Shown: positions 44,831 through 54,075 of the stretch, piece after piece
Position numbering within the stretch: the stretch's first letter is position 1
Layout: the number at the start of each line of letters is the position of its first letter
NCBI RefSeq assembly: GCF_017312485.1
Contig: NZ_BMBA01000001.1
Coordinates: forward strand, 1,750,396 to 1,814,395
DNA from: Clostridium zeae
GTDB taxonomy: Bacteria > Bacillota > Clostridia > Clostridiales > Clostridiaceae
Length of the DNA stretch: 64,000 nt
Reading direction: 5' to 3'
The notes under the pieces: generated by a model
Database searches by the model: none
The model's input: only the letters and a program-made list of their open reading frames with translations
Told to the model about the DNA's origin: nothing
Position numbers and translations under genes: made by a program

Positions 44831-44921
44831 GTATACAAAAATGTAAAACTCTTATAACAGTCAGCTCTAGTAATTTCAACTGACTTGAATTGTCCTTTAT
44901 ATCATATAGAAAAAACATAAT

Positions 44922-45006
44922 TTATTCGCCTGTAACTTTCCTCATATTCATTGGGAAAGGCAGATGCACAAAAAATCGCTGAAGCGTATTCCTTCAGCGA
45001 TTTTCT
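44922..45006 (+). repeat. Dispersed repeat, family R copy A (with LacI-gene terminator)
   Basis: It begins TTCGCCTG, contains GAAAGGCAGATGCACAAAAA and ends in the hairpin AAAATCGCTGAAG/CTTCAGCGATTTT (44972-45004). It shares this plan with copies at 57299-57384 and 61672-61760 (both on the minus strand). The hairpin also ends the LacI gene. Confidence 0.7.
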
Positions 45007-45007
45007 A

Positions 45008-46015
45008 TTAACCTATATTAGTTGATTCTCTTTCGATAAACTTAGTTTCTATAATATAATGATCTAATTCCTGCTCTTTTTGCTGTAGTCTATCAATCAA
45101 TAACTTTGTAGCATAATACCCTAACTTCTTAGCATTGATATCTACTGTTGACAGTGGCGGATTTTGATATTCTGATAAAGGTATATTATTGAACCCTACA
45201 AGCCATACATCCTTTATTTTTTCTTCTTTAAGTTTTTTTGAAACCCCGAAGGCTAACAAATCATCAGTAGTCACTATTGCACTAGGTTTTCTATACTGAA
45301 GTATAGAAGAACTAGCCTCATATCCATAAGTTTCAGTAAAGTCATCCATCTGGAGGATTAATTTTTCATCAATGCTAATATTAGCCTCTATTAAAGCATC
45401 TTTATAACCACTAAGTCTATCCTTAGACATGGTCCTCTCAGAAGGTCCTCCAATAAAGGCTATATCATCGTGACCTTTATCTATAAGACTTTTAGTAACA
45501 TCATACATGGCTCTTCTATTATCATTATCTACCCATAATATATCTGATGAAGTTTCTGGTCTACCTACTATTACAAAAGGGAACTGTCTTTCATTTAAAT
45601 ATTCTACACATTTATCTTCAGATCTTGTAGTAAGTAATAGCATACCATCTACCATTTTACTATTTATATAATTAGCTAAAAAAGCTATCTCTTCTTCTTC
45701 ATTTTTGCTAAATGTATAAACTATTGAATACCCCATCTTTTGAGCATATATACTTATACCTGTCATAACTTGAATGAAGAAAGGATTTCTAAACAAATCT
45801 TCTTCTCCACTTGGTAATATAAGTCCTAAAATTTTGGTAACGTTGTTTGCTAAGCTTCTTGCTATCACATTAGGATGATAATTAAGCCTCTTTACTGTTT
45901 CCATTACCTTCTCTTTAGTTTCATCACTTATTCTAGGATTTCCAGCTAAAACTCTTGATACAGTTGATGGTGAAACGTTTGCCTCTCTTGCTACATCCTT
46001 TATTGTTACATTCAC
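45008..46015 (-). CDS. LacI/GalR-family regulator of maltose use
   Basis: A 335-aa repressor. The helix-turn-helix plus hinge is at 1-60 ('TIKDVAREANVSPSTVSRVL', 'RSLANNVTKILGLILP'), followed by a periplasmic-binding-protein-like effector domain. Similar MalR-type proteins respond to maltose or maltodextrin. It lies between glgP and pgmB on the opposite strand, so it probably controls both. The ribosome site is AGGGGGT. Confidence 0.85.
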   Translation of the reverse strand: MNVTIKDVAREANVSPSTVSRVLAGNPRISDETKEKVMETVKRLNYHPNVIARSLANNVTKILGLILPSGEEDLFRNPFFIQVMTGISIYAQKMGYSIVYTFSKNEEEEIAFLANYINSKMVDGMLLLTTRSEDKCVEYLNERQFPFVIVGRPETSSDILWVDNDNRRAMYDVTKSLIDKGHDDIAFIGGPSERTMSKDRLSGYKDALIEANISIDEKLILQMDDFTETYGYEASSSILQYRKPSAIVTTDDLLAFGVSKKLKEEKIKDVWLVGFNNIPLSEYQNPPLSTVDINAKKLGYYATKLLIDRLQQKEQELDHYIIETKFIERESTNIG

Positions 46016-46103
46016 TATAATATACCCCCTAATAAAAATTCCACTTTTATACCTATTTATCTTATAAAAACCGACAATCTCATTATTATATTTATTTGTT
46101 AAG

Positions 46104-46113
46104 TAATCGATTA
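46104..46113. promoter_or_regulatory. Possible autoregulatory operator of the LacI-type gene
   Basis: Perfect palindrome TAATCGATTA with a central CG, about 90 bases upstream of the regulator start. It is short, so the call is tentative. Confidence 0.35.
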
Positions 46114-46440
46114 AATATACACTATCAGTATGTTAAAACTTTAATTCAAAGTAATAATCTTATATTTCACATCAATTTATGATGAAATATAAGATCATAC
46201 TATCAATTATACTACCAATAATGATAAAAAGCGAGAATTGTTCACGTTAAATTACAATTTTAGACTTACAATTTTAAGTATTATTTTTCATTTCAATAGA
46301 TTTCATAAATAAAACCTAAGACTATATTTTTTCTCTATATTAAATACAAAGTTTTATTAAGTTTTTTATATGTTTTTCTAATCTTTCTACCAATGCATCA
46401 ATAATGATAGAAAAATATATTGTGATATTTTATAATTGGG

Positions 46441-46452
46441 TTAAACGTTTAA
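46441..46452. promoter_or_regulatory. LacI-type operator upstream of pgmB
   Basis: Perfect palindrome TTAAACGTTTAA with the central CG typical of LacI-family sites. It lies 21 bases before the pgmB start, where binding would block transcription. Confidence 0.55.
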
Positions 46453-46473
46453 ATATTATGGGGGTAATAGTTT

Positions 46474-47118
46474 ATGTACGTAAAAGGTTGTATTTTTGAT
46501 TTAGATGGAGTAATAGTTGACACTGCTAAATATCACTATTTAGCTTGGAAAAGACTTGCTAATGAATTAGGATTTGACTTCACTGAAAAAGATAACGAAA
46601 GATTAAAGGGTGTTAGCAGAATGGCTTCCTTAGAAATCCTTCTTTCTATAGGCAAGATTACCTTAAGTGAAGATGAAAAACTAGCTTTGGCTGCAAAAAA
46701 GAATGAATGGTATGTAGAATACATATCTAGAATGAATAAAGATGAAATTTTGCCTGGAGTTGAAAACTTCCTACAAGCAATAAGATCTGAAGGTATAAAG
46801 GTTTCTCTAGGATCAGCTTCAAAGAATTCTATGATGATATTGGACAACCTAGAATTAACAAAATACTTTGATGCAATAATCGATGGAAATAAGGTTTCTG
46901 AAGCTAAACCTGACCCTGAAGTATTCTTATTAGCTGCAAAGGAATTGGATTTAGACCCTAAAGTTTGTGTTGTTTTCGAAGATGCTGAAGCAGGAATAGA
47001 AGCTGCTATAAGAGCAGGTATGAGATCTATAGGCATTGGTTCTGTGGAAACCTTAGGAAAAGCTACAAAGGTTGTTCCTAATCTCAAAGATGCTGATTTA
47101 ACTATATTGGAATTTTAA
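46474..47118 (+). CDS. pgmB: Beta-phosphoglucomutase
   Basis: A 214-aa HAD-superfamily enzyme that converts beta-glucose 1-phosphate (from maltose phosphorylase) to glucose 6-phosphate. The nucleophile is D9 with acid/base D11 in 'FDLDGVIVDTA'. 'LKGVSRMASLEILL' in the cap and 'SASKNS', 'EAKPDPEVF' and 'VFEDAEAGIEAA' are the family's remaining motifs. GGGGG lies before the ATG. It completes the phosphorolytic maltose route. Confidence 0.92.
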   Translation: MYVKGCIFDLDGVIVDTAKYHYLAWKRLANELGFDFTEKDNERLKGVSRMASLEILLSIGKITLSEDEKLALAAKKNEWYVEYISRMNKDEILPGVENFLQAIRSEGIKVSLGSASKNSMMILDNLELTKYFDAIIDGNKVSEAKPDPEVFLLAAKELDLDPKVCVVFEDAEAGIEAAIRAGMRSIGIGSVETLGKATKVVPNLKDADLTILEF

Positions 47119-47181
47119 GTTCTTACTCTTATTTATCTACAGATATAATTGAGTTATAAATTTCTAAAGAATACAAATTAA

Positions 47182-47270
47182 AGAGGAAACATATAAACTC
47201 TATTAGTACTTATATTGGCATTCGTTATAAACCACGAATGTTTAAGTATTAAAGATTAAATGTTTCCTCT
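47182..47270. terminator. Nested hairpin between pgmB and the DUF350 gene
   Basis: The outer stem AGAGGAAACAT/ATGTTTCCTCT (47182-47192 with 47260-47270) encloses AGTACTTA/TAAGTATT and CATTCG/CGAATG stems. It is followed by ATTTTTATG. It probably ends both convergent genes, but it is more elaborate than a plain terminator. Confidence 0.55.
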
Positions 47271-47274
47271 ATTT

Positions 47275-47478
47275 TTATGCTATTACCTTCGATACTATTA
47301 TTGCTACACCTATTAACATCCCAGCAATAACTATAGCCACTGCAGTATTTTTATTTTCTAATTCCTTGTTAAAATCCGCAGGAATTAATTTATCAAATAC
47401 TAAATAACCAATTCCCATAATAACTATTCCTAATAGTCCAAATAATAAACTTAATCCAAGATTGGCCAAAACCTCCAC
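47275..47478 (-). CDS. DUF350-family small membrane protein
   Basis: 67 aa with two membrane helices ('LGLSLLFGLLGIVIMGIGYLVF' region and 'NTAVAIVIAGMLIGVAIIVSK') separated by a short charged loop. DUF350 proteins are of unknown function. GGAGGGG lies upstream of the start. It stands alone between pgmB and comEA. Confidence 0.75.
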   Translation of the reverse strand: MEVLANLGLSLLFGLLGIVIMGIGYLVFDKLIPADFNKELENKNTAVAIVIAGMLIGVAIIVSKVIA

Positions 47479-47631
47479 AATAACCCCTCCTTTATATATA
47501 CTACTAATATTTTACCATATAATAGGATGCTATAGTAAAGATTTTTTATAATATCGCCTTTTATAAATTCTAGTAAGAATATCTTCATCTATAATTACAA
47601 AACAATAATCAATAAACTTTATTACTTTAAT

Positions 47632-48300
47632 CTAGTTAACTGATATCTTATCTTTTATCTTTTCAAACATCTTGTCTCCTATCCTATCTACTTTCTTTAT
47701 ATCCTCTATATTCTTAAATCCATTATTCTTTTCTCTATATTCTATAATTTTCTCAGCAGTAACAGCACCTATTCCTGGAATCTTATCCAATTCATCCTTT
47801 GAAGCAGTATTAATATTAATTACACTGTCAGACTCACCTGCCACAGCTGAAACACTAGCCTCTTTATTTATGTCTTTACTTACTACATTAGCACTTATTT
47901 GCTCCTTATTGTTTATAATAATACATTCATTATTAACGAGTTTTTTTGCTTGGTTTATTGCGGTTATATCACCCTTCTCAGTTAATCCTCCAGCCTGCTG
48001 AATAAGATCTTTAACTATACTTCCTTCATCTAGATAATATACATCTGGTTTCTTTACTTCACCTTTTATTTCTACTATAACTTTTTTATTATTTGTATTA
48101 TTTGTGCTGTTTATTTCTTTTTTATCAGATTTATCCTCACTAGTTTGTTTGGTATCACTCTTATTAACTTCGACAAACATAGCTTCCATATCTTTCTGTG
48201 TTAAATTCTTTTTGGTTGTGTTAAAATATCCTATAGCTAAAAATATAATTAAGACCACAAATATGATCAATGATCCAATAATTTTTTCCTTTTTCTTCAT
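47632..48300 (-). CDS. comEA: ComEA-family DNA-binding protein
   Basis: 222 aa. An N-terminal membrane anchor (7-25), a Lys/Asn/Thr-rich linker, an SLBB domain (about 75-130) and a C-terminal double helix-hairpin-helix ('INTASKDELDKIPGIGAVTA', 'NGFKNIEDIKKVDRIG'). In competent bacteria ComEA binds incoming DNA at the membrane. The start at 48300 has GAGGTGATAATTCA upstream. It is divergent from dacF, and no other competence gene is in view. Confidence 0.85.
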   Translation of the reverse strand: MKKKEKIIGSLIIFVVLIIFLAIGYFNTTKKNLTQKDMEAMFVEVNKSDTKQTSEDKSDKKEINSTNNTNNKKVIVEIKGEVKKPDVYYLDEGSIVKDLIQQAGGLTEKGDITAINQAKKLVNNECIIINNKEQISANVVSKDINKEASVSAVAGESDSVININTASKDELDKIPGIGAVTAEKIIEYREKNNGFKNIEDIKKVDRIGDKMFEKIKDKISVN

Positions 48301-48448
48301 TGAATTATCACCTCTATTCAAAAATTGTAAAAACATATTTTTATGCACAATACTTTTATAATTATTGACATATAATCAAAAATATATAGCAGAATTTGTA
48401 TATATTTGATATACTAATGTTTGTTAAATACATATATGGGGGACACAT

Positions 48449-49750
48449 ATGAAAAAGATATTTAGTTTTTTTACTATATTTTCGTTATGCCTGCTCATGT
48501 CAGGAAACATAAATGCTAAGGCAGCTACCGCACCACCAGATGTAGAATCTGAAGCTGCAGTATTGATGGATGTAAATACTGGTGAGATTATATATGGAAA
48601 AAATGAAAATAAGCCTATGGCACCAGCTTCTACTACAAAGGTAATGACGGCACTTCTTACATTAGAAAACGCGAAACTAGATGATAAGGTTACCATAAGT
48701 AAAGTACCGCCTACAGCTGAAGGAACTTCCATAGGATTAAAAGAAGGCGAAATATATACAGTTAATGACCTTTTACATGGATTATTACTTGAATCTGCAA
48801 ATGATTGTGCAGAAGCTCTAGCAGAACATGTTGGCGGATCAATGGATAACTTCGTTAAGATGATGAACGAAAGAGCAAAAGCATTAGGTGCAACTAATAC
48901 AAACTTTGTTAATCCTAGTGGCTTATATGAACCTGGACACTTAACTACTGCTCACGATTTATCCTTAATGCTTAAAGAAGCTATAAAAAATCCTACTTTC
49001 GTCAAGATATGCAGAACTCAAGTTTATAAATTTCCACCAAGCAATATAGATGGAAATGAAAAGTGGGTATCTACAAAGGATGAACTTATTAGAAAAAATT
49101 CTCATTTTGAATATAAGTATGCTTTAGCTGGAAAAACTGGGTACACTACTTTATCAAAGCATACATTTACAGGTGCTGCTGAAAAAGATGGACACGTATT
49201 AATCGTGTCAATGCTATACTCTCAAAGTAAGCAAAACTATTTTCCAGATGCAATAAAGCTATTTGATTATGGTTTCAATAATTATGAATCTATAAAGCTT
49301 TATAGTAAGGGTGATGAAGTTGCAAACTATAATGTAACTAAATCTCTTAATATCCCTCTTGTAGCAACAAAAGACGTGTATTATTTGATAAACAAAAATG
49401 ATTATAAACCAAATGTTTCAGAAACAGATATAAAAAGCTATTTAGCTCCTAAGATACAAATAAAAGATGCTAATTTAGAAAAAGCTTCTTTTAAGCAAGG
49501 CGATGAGATTTTAGATTCCACTATTACTGTAAAAGGAAAAGATCTATGTGGTTTAAAATTAGCTTCAAACATAGATAGAGAATATAAAGGCCTTTTACCA
49601 TCATCTGCTGCTTATAAAAATATAAAGCCTTTTGTATTAGCACTTTCCATAGCTGTTGTCTCTATATTTTTGGTAACTTTAAGAAAATACATAAATTTTA
49701 AGAAAAAACAATCCATAATAAAACAGAAATATAACAATATAGTTCAATAA
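48449..49750 (+). CDS. dacF: D-alanyl-D-alanine carboxypeptidase (PBP5/DacF type)
   Basis: 433 aa. Signal peptide 1-25; peptidase S11 domain with S61xxK64 ('ASTTK'), S116xN118 ('ESANDC') and K229TG ('AGKTGYT'); a beta-rich PBP5 C-terminal domain; and a closing membrane helix ('FVLALSIAVVSIFLVTL') with a basic tail. It trims the terminal D-Ala of peptidoglycan stem peptides outside the membrane. GGGGGA lies upstream. Whether it is the vegetative or the sporulation paralog cannot be decided. Confidence 0.9.
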   Translation: MKKIFSFFTIFSLCLLMSGNINAKAATAPPDVESEAAVLMDVNTGEIIYGKNENKPMAPASTTKVMTALLTLENAKLDDKVTISKVPPTAEGTSIGLKEGEIYTVNDLLHGLLLESANDCAEALAEHVGGSMDNFVKMMNERAKALGATNTNFVNPSGLYEPGHLTTAHDLSLMLKEAIKNPTFVKICRTQVYKFPPSNIDGNEKWVSTKDELIRKNSHFEYKYALAGKTGYTTLSKHTFTGAAEKDGHVLIVSMLYSQSKQNYFPDAIKLFDYGFNNYESIKLYSKGDEVANYNVTKSLNIPLVATKDVYYLINKNDYKPNVSETDIKSYLAPKIQIKDANLEKASFKQGDEILDSTITVKGKDLCGLKLASNIDREYKGLLPSSAAYKNIKPFVLALSIAVVSIFLVTLRKYINFKKKQSIIKQKYNNIVQ

Positions 49751-49770
49751 TAAAAATATACATTATAAAT

Positions 49771-49808
49771 AGAAATACCACCTTGTAAAAACACAAGGTG
49801 GTATTTCT
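49771..49808. terminator. Bidirectional terminator between dacF and rluA-like gene
   Basis: AGAAATACCACCTTGT (49771-49786) pairs perfectly with ACAAGGTGGTATTTCT (49793-49808) across six bases. Confidence 0.85.
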
Positions 49809-50763
49809 ATTTATCATTATGTTTAATGCTTATGCTATCAATAAGTTCCTTCATATCTTCTGGTAGATCAGCTCTAAGGGATAAAGTCTTTTTACTTCTA
49901 GGACTTTGAAAATCTAATCTGTATGCATGTAACGCTTGCCTTTTTATATACTCCTCATCATCTTCACTACCGTATAAAGTATCACCGAAAATCGGATGTC
50001 CAATATGACTTAAATGAACTCTTATTTGATGAGTTCTACCGGTCTCAAGGCTACACTCTACAACATCTGCTCCATTTAGTCTTTCTATTACCTTATAATG
50101 AGTTATGCTTCTTTGACCTTGCTCATCAACAATTCTTTTTATAGACTCTGGTCCTGGTCTATGTATCGGAAGATCTAGAGTTCCTTCTATAGCTTCTAGA
50201 TTTCCATGTACTATAGCAATATATCTCTTTTCAATTTCTATATTATCCCTGCTATGCTCTTTTATATTTCCTTCTTTGTCCTTATCCATTGCATTTTGTT
50301 TTGATAAAGCCATATGAGCATATTGATTTTTTGCTATTATTATAAGTCCCGAAGTATTCATATCTAATCTGCTTACTAACCTAACTATACAGTTTTGGTG
50401 AGTTTCATTAAAATAATATATTACACCATTTGCCAGAGTACCAGACTGATGGCTTTTTGTCGGATGAACTACCATAAATGGATCCTTATTTATTACTATA
50501 ATGTCTTCGTCCTCATAAACTATCTTTAAATCCATTTTTTCTGGTTCAATATTCTGGCTTTCATTTTTCGAAACATTAACTTCTATGTTATCGTTAAATT
50601 TTAATACGTAGTTCATTCTGACAACTATATTATTTGCTTTAATTCTTCCGTCAATAGCTGCTCCTCTTACGAGTCTAGTAGATAATCCTAACTTTTCTTT
50701 AAGAAAATCTCTTATTTTTCTTCCCTCATATTCTTTGGGAACTACTTCTCTTATGTAGCTCAT
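49807..50763 (-). CDS. RluA-family pseudouridine synthase
   Basis: 318 aa. An N-terminal S4 RNA-binding domain (about 13-70) and a RluA catalytic domain with 'SRLDMNTSGL' (131-140; catalytic D134) and 'ETGRTHQIRVHLSHIGHPI'. It isomerises uridine in rRNA or tRNA; the target site is uncertain. It follows ridA by nine bases and ends in the shared terminator. Confidence 0.88.
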   Translation of the reverse strand: MSYIREVVPKEYEGRKIRDFLKEKLGLSTRLVRGAAIDGRIKANNIVVRMNYVLKFNDNIEVNVSKNESQNIEPEKMDLKIVYEDEDIIVINKDPFMVVHPTKSHQSGTLANGVIYYFNETHQNCIVRLVSRLDMNTSGLIIIAKNQYAHMALSKQNAMDKDKEGNIKEHSRDNIEIEKRYIAIVHGNLEAIEGTLDLPIHRPGPESIKRIVDEQGQRSITHYKVIERLNGADVVECSLETGRTHQIRVHLSHIGHPIFGDTLYGSEDDEEYIKRQALHAYRLDFQSPRSKKTLSLRADLPEDMKELIDSISIKHNDK

Positions 50764-50772
50764 ATAGTTCTC

Positions 50773-51153
50773 CTATCTATTTTTAAAAGCTATAACCTCT
50801 ATCTCTATAACGGCATCTTTAGGTAATCTGCTAATTTCCACACAGCTTCTTGCTGGAGGATTTTCTTTAAAAAATTCTCCGTAAACTTCATTAACTGAAT
50901 TAAAGTCATCAATATTCTTCAAGAAAATTGTTGCTTTTATTATATTATCTAGAGAACTTCCTGCTTGCTCTAGTATTGCTTTGACATTAAGCATCGATCT
51001 TTTAGTAGCTGCTTTAATTTCAATAATAAGTTCCCCAGTAGCTGGATCAAGTGGTATTTGTCCTGATGTAAAAACAAGATTTTCTATACTTATTCCTTGA
51101 CTATATGGTCCTATTGCTTTTGGTGCATTTTCTGTAGAAATTATATTTTTCAT
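50773..51153 (-). CDS. ridA: RidA-family enamine/imine deaminase
   Basis: A 126-aa YjgF/RidA trimer subunit that hydrolyses reactive 2-aminoacrylate-type imines. 'AIGPYSQGI' near the start and 'PPARSCVEI', with the substrate-binding Arg near residue 105, are the family marks. It is the middle gene of LCP-ridA-rluA, 13 bases after the LCP gene. Confidence 0.92.
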   Translation of the reverse strand: MKNIISTENAPKAIGPYSQGISIENLVFTSGQIPLDPATGELIIEIKAATKRSMLNVKAILEQAGSSLDNIIKATIFLKNIDDFNSVNEVYGEFFKENPPARSCVEISRLPKDAVIEIEVIAFKNR

Positions 51154-51166
51154 TTCTGATCCTCCT

Positions 51167-52393
51167 CTAATTTTTATAATCTTTACCTAATATAATGATT
51201 ATATCAAAATTTTCATCATTTTTTCCTAAAGTTGAAAATTTGTTTATATTTATATCACTAGAAATTATATTTTTTAAGCTTTGATTACTTAATTGAACTT
51301 CACTTTTATTTGCCTCTTTTGTATTACCTATCTCTATACCTTTATAACCTTTCGCTTCTAAGTCCTTCATGCATTTCGACGCAAGTCCTTGAACCTTTGT
51401 TGCATTCAGTATCTTTATCTTCAAAGAAGATTTAGTAACTCCACCATTAGACTCAGCAACCTTTTGACCTGATATCAAGGAAATTATATCACTATTGGCT
51501 TCCTTATCATAAATAAGATAGGATATGTTATCTATTGTTCTTGGAACTCCTTTTAAAGTATACATTTTTACATTTTCTTTATTGAGGCTCATTCCTTCTT
51601 TTCCTAAGGCTAGCAAAGTTTTTGGAGGTATATCAGTTTCTATATACTGTGGCAGTACATCTAGTATCTTACCTAACTTTGGTATTATAGCAACTGAAGT
51701 ACATTTCTCAACTACTTTTTCAATAAATTTATGTTGGTTATCTATTCTATCTAAATCTCCGTTTACTAATCCAGTTCCATCATTATTTTTTCTCCATCTG
51801 AAAAACTCTTCTGCTTTCTTGCCATTTAGAAGTACTGTTTCTCCTTTTTTAAAATTTATGTGGAGATTTTGAGCTGCATCATCATAGTACATATTCCTAT
51901 CTATAGTCATCTCTACTCCACCAATGGCATCTACAAAGCTTCTAAAGCCCTCATAATTCAGCTTCACAAGATAATCTACCGGAACATCCATAATGTCTTC
52001 TACTGCCTGTTTTATAGCGCTGTCCCCTCCTATAGAGAAGGCAGCATTTATCTTTTGACTAGAATTCTTTATCTTTATCATCATATCCCTTGGAATTGAC
52101 ACTATATATGCTTTTTTCTCTTTTGGAACTAAGTGAACTAACATTATTGTATCAGTTCTTTTTATACTATCATTATCCTTTTGCTTAGGATCTCCAATAT
52201 CCATACCAAGAAACAAAATATTTGTAGGTAAAGAGACATCTTTTTCAACTGCTTTGCCATCATAATTTTTGTTGAATTTCCCTAAGTACTTATAAAAAAA
52301 AGCTCCTGTTCCCAATGAAATAATTACTAATAATATTAAAAGTCCCAAAAGACTCGCTTTAAATTTATTATTGATTAATTTTTCTGATTTCAT
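51167..52393 (-). CDS. LytR-CpsA-Psr (LCP) family cell-wall polymer ligase
   Basis: 408 aa. One N-terminal membrane helix (13-33), an LCP domain (about 75-240) with 'DTIMLVHLVP', 'SIPRDMMIKI' and the Arg/Asp catalytic elements ('GDLDRIDNQHKFI'), and a C-terminal LytR_C domain ('SLKIKILNATKVQGLASKCM'). LCP enzymes attach teichoic acids or other glycopolymers to peptidoglycan. First gene of the LCP-ridA-rluA operon. Confidence 0.88.
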   Translation of the reverse strand: MKSEKLINNKFKASLLGLLILLVIISLGTGAFFYKYLGKFNKNYDGKAVEKDVSLPTNILFLGMDIGDPKQKDNDSIKRTDTIMLVHLVPKEKKAYIVSIPRDMMIKIKNSSQKINAAFSIGGDSAIKQAVEDIMDVPVDYLVKLNYEGFRSFVDAIGGVEMTIDRNMYYDDAAQNLHINFKKGETVLLNGKKAEEFFRWRKNNDGTGLVNGDLDRIDNQHKFIEKVVEKCTSVAIIPKLGKILDVLPQYIETDIPPKTLLALGKEGMSLNKENVKMYTLKGVPRTIDNISYLIYDKEANSDIISLISGQKVAESNGGVTKSSLKIKILNATKVQGLASKCMKDLEAKGYKGIEIGNTKEANKSEVQLSNQSLKNIISSDININKFSTLGKNDENFDIIIILGKDYKN

Positions 52394-52589
52394 CTTCTCA
52401 CCCTCTAAGCTGACAGTATATTTTATAAACCCACTTATTCACATATATTTAATTGTTGCCAAAACTGCTTGACCTATATCTCAATAAATTGATTTTTATA
52501 AAGCTAATTATTTTACATCTTTTTCCATTGTAAATTAATTACAAAGTATTTGCAACCTTAAATTTCATCTATAAATGCCAATAATCTTC

Positions 52590-52643
52590 AAAAAATCAAA
52601 AGCATAGATTAGTTATTATACTAATCTATGCTTTTGATTTTTT
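52590..52643 (-). terminator. Terminator overlapping the yqeK stop
   Basis: The 22-bp stem (52591-52612 with 52621-52642) is flanked by A and T runs. The last codons and the stop of yqeK lie in the upstream arm. Confidence 0.85.
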
Positions 52644-53206
52644 ATTCTTATTAGCAAATCATTACGCGCATCAATACTTAAAGGATGCACAATCTGCCCA
52701 AGCTTTATTACATAAGTTATAGTGTTATCAAAGCCTTTTAAAGCACCTTGATCAAGGTTGTCAAAAGTTAACTGTCTTAATTCTTCTACACCATTATAAT
52801 TCCTATTAGGCTCAATATAATCAGCAATATATATTATCTTTTCTAATAAAGTCATAGCTTTCTTTCCTGTTGTATGATGTTTTACTGCACTTAATATTTC
52901 TTCATCTTTAATTCCCATAACTTCTTTTGCCACAATTGAACCAACAATTCCGTGAAGTATCTGAGGTGAATTAATTGTAATCTCATCTAATTCTACATTT
53001 CTAGATTTTAAAAATTCAAATTGTTCATCTATTTTCATATTCTTAGCACAATCATGAACTAAAGCAGCAATTTTTGCTCTTATTTTAGATTCACCGTTTT
53101 TTTCTGCTAACAATTCAGCAGTATATACAACGCCCATTGTGTGTTTATATCTGCTTTCTGTAAGGTTTTGTTTTAGATATTCATCAATTTCTTCACATGA
53201 CCACAT
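52616..53206 (-). CDS. yqeK: HD-domain diadenosine tetraphosphatase, YqeK family
   Basis: 196 aa. An HD phosphohydrolase with H22 ('YKHTMGVVYTA'), H51-D52 ('LVHDCAKN') and 'HGIVGSIVAKE'. YqeK enzymes are iron-dependent symmetrical Ap4A hydrolases. The start at 53206 follows GGGGGGATTATT; an ATG at 53248 has no site. In most Firmicutes yqeK follows nadD directly; here a terminator and a repeat separate them. Confidence 0.88.
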   Translation of the reverse strand: MWSCEEIDEYLKQNLTESRYKHTMGVVYTAELLAEKNGESKIRAKIAALVHDCAKNMKIDEQFEFLKSRNVELDEITINSPQILHGIVGSIVAKEVMGIKDEEILSAVKHHTTGKKAMTLLEKIIYIADYIEPNRNYNGVEELRQLTFDNLDQGALKGFDNTITYVIKLGQIVHPLSIDARNDLLIRIKNQKHRLV

Positions 53207-53251
53207 AATAATCCCCCCAGTTATAATTTCTACCGTTCCTAGCTCCACTAT

Positions 53252-53353
53252 GGATGTATCACTTCGTAATAAAAGTTATATTTTCAAATTCTCCTCTCAG
53301 ACCCCAGAGGAGTTTTGAAAATAGATTTCGGTTCGAAGTGGTACATCTTTATT
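53252..53353. repeat. Dispersed hairpin repeat, family H copy 2
   Basis: Outer arms GATGTATCACTTCG (53253-53266) and CGAAGTGGTACATC (53334-53347) pair with one mismatch. Inside is a second perfect hairpin, TCTCCTCT...AGAGGAG, flanked by TTTTCAAA/TTTTGAAAA. The outer arms and the AATAAAA-TTATATT stretch match copy 1 at 5335-5395. Confidence 0.7.
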
Positions 53354-53404
53354 AATTTATATATGCTCAAAAATAGTACACTTTTACTTTCTATGTTTTA
53401 TGAG

Positions 53405-53451
53405 AAAAAAATAATCCTAAATATACAACTTTTCAGTTAAAAATTTAGGAT
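53405..53451 (-). terminator. Terminator of yhbY-nadD
   Basis: ATCCTAAAT (53414-53422) pairs with ATTTAGGAT (53443-53451); a U-run follows on the minus strand (A-run at 53405-53412). Confidence 0.7.
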
Positions 53452-53463
53452 AAAATATTATAT

Positions 53464-54069
53464 CTATAAATATAGCCTATTATCTCTAATGATTTTACTA
53501 ACTTCATCAGGTACAAAAAAATCAACCCTATAACCTTCTCTGATTCTCTGCCTGATCCAAGTAGACGAAATATCTAGTTGCAAAAGATCTAAAAATATAA
53601 TTTCTTTATTATATTTTTTCTCTACCAATCTTTTTTCATCATAGAGTTCTTCCTTAGTATATCCAGGTCTATTAAACACTACAAAATTACAGTTATCCAT
53701 TATAAGATTAACATTTTTCCATTTTTCAAGATCTATTAAGCAGTCAGCACCAGTTATAAAATATAGTTCTGCCTCTTTAAGAGTATCTTTTAAATACATC
53801 AATGTCTCATATGTATAGCTTAAACCTTGCTTGTTTACTTCGTAGTCACTTGTCACAAAACCATCATAACATCTTATAGCTAGATCAACCATTTTGTATC
53901 TTAAATGACTATCCGTTATATTCTTCTCATCTTTATGTGGTGGATTTCCGCTCGGCACAAAAATAATTTCATCTAAATCTAACAAACGCTTAGCCTCATA
54001 AGCTATATATATATGTCCATTATGAATAGGATCAAAGGTTCCCCCGAGTATTCCTATCTTCTTTGACAT
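53464..54069 (-). CDS. nadD: Nicotinate-nucleotide adenylyltransferase
   Basis: 201 aa. Nucleotidyltransferase that makes nicotinate adenine dinucleotide from NaMN and ATP. GGTFDPIHNGH (9-19) is the (T/H)xGH region, and 'ISSTWIRQRI' near the C-terminus is the second ATP motif. It follows yhbY by six bases. Confidence 0.93.
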   Translation of the reverse strand: MSKKIGILGGTFDPIHNGHIYIAYEAKRLLDLDEIIFVPSGNPPHKDEKNITDSHLRYKMVDLAIRCYDGFVTSDYEVNKQGLSYTYETLMYLKDTLKEAELYFITGADCLIDLEKWKNVNLIMDNCNFVVFNRPGYTKEELYDEKRLVEKKYNKEIIFLDLLQLDISSTWIRQRIREGYRVDFFVPDEVSKIIRDNRLYL

Positions 54070-54075
54070 AATATG

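Larger units (their letters stand above)
46016..46473. other. Divergent regulatory region between lacI-type gene and pgmB
   Basis: 458 AT-rich bases holding two perfect palindromes, TAATCGATTA (46104-46113) near the regulator and TTAAACGTTTAA (46441-46452) just before pgmB. No gene is seen. Confidence 0.5.

Noticed and set aside
46536-47087. A 183-codon minus-strand frame
   Set aside because: It lies antisense within pgmB, whose motifs and ribosome site are clear; the antisense product has no recognisable features.
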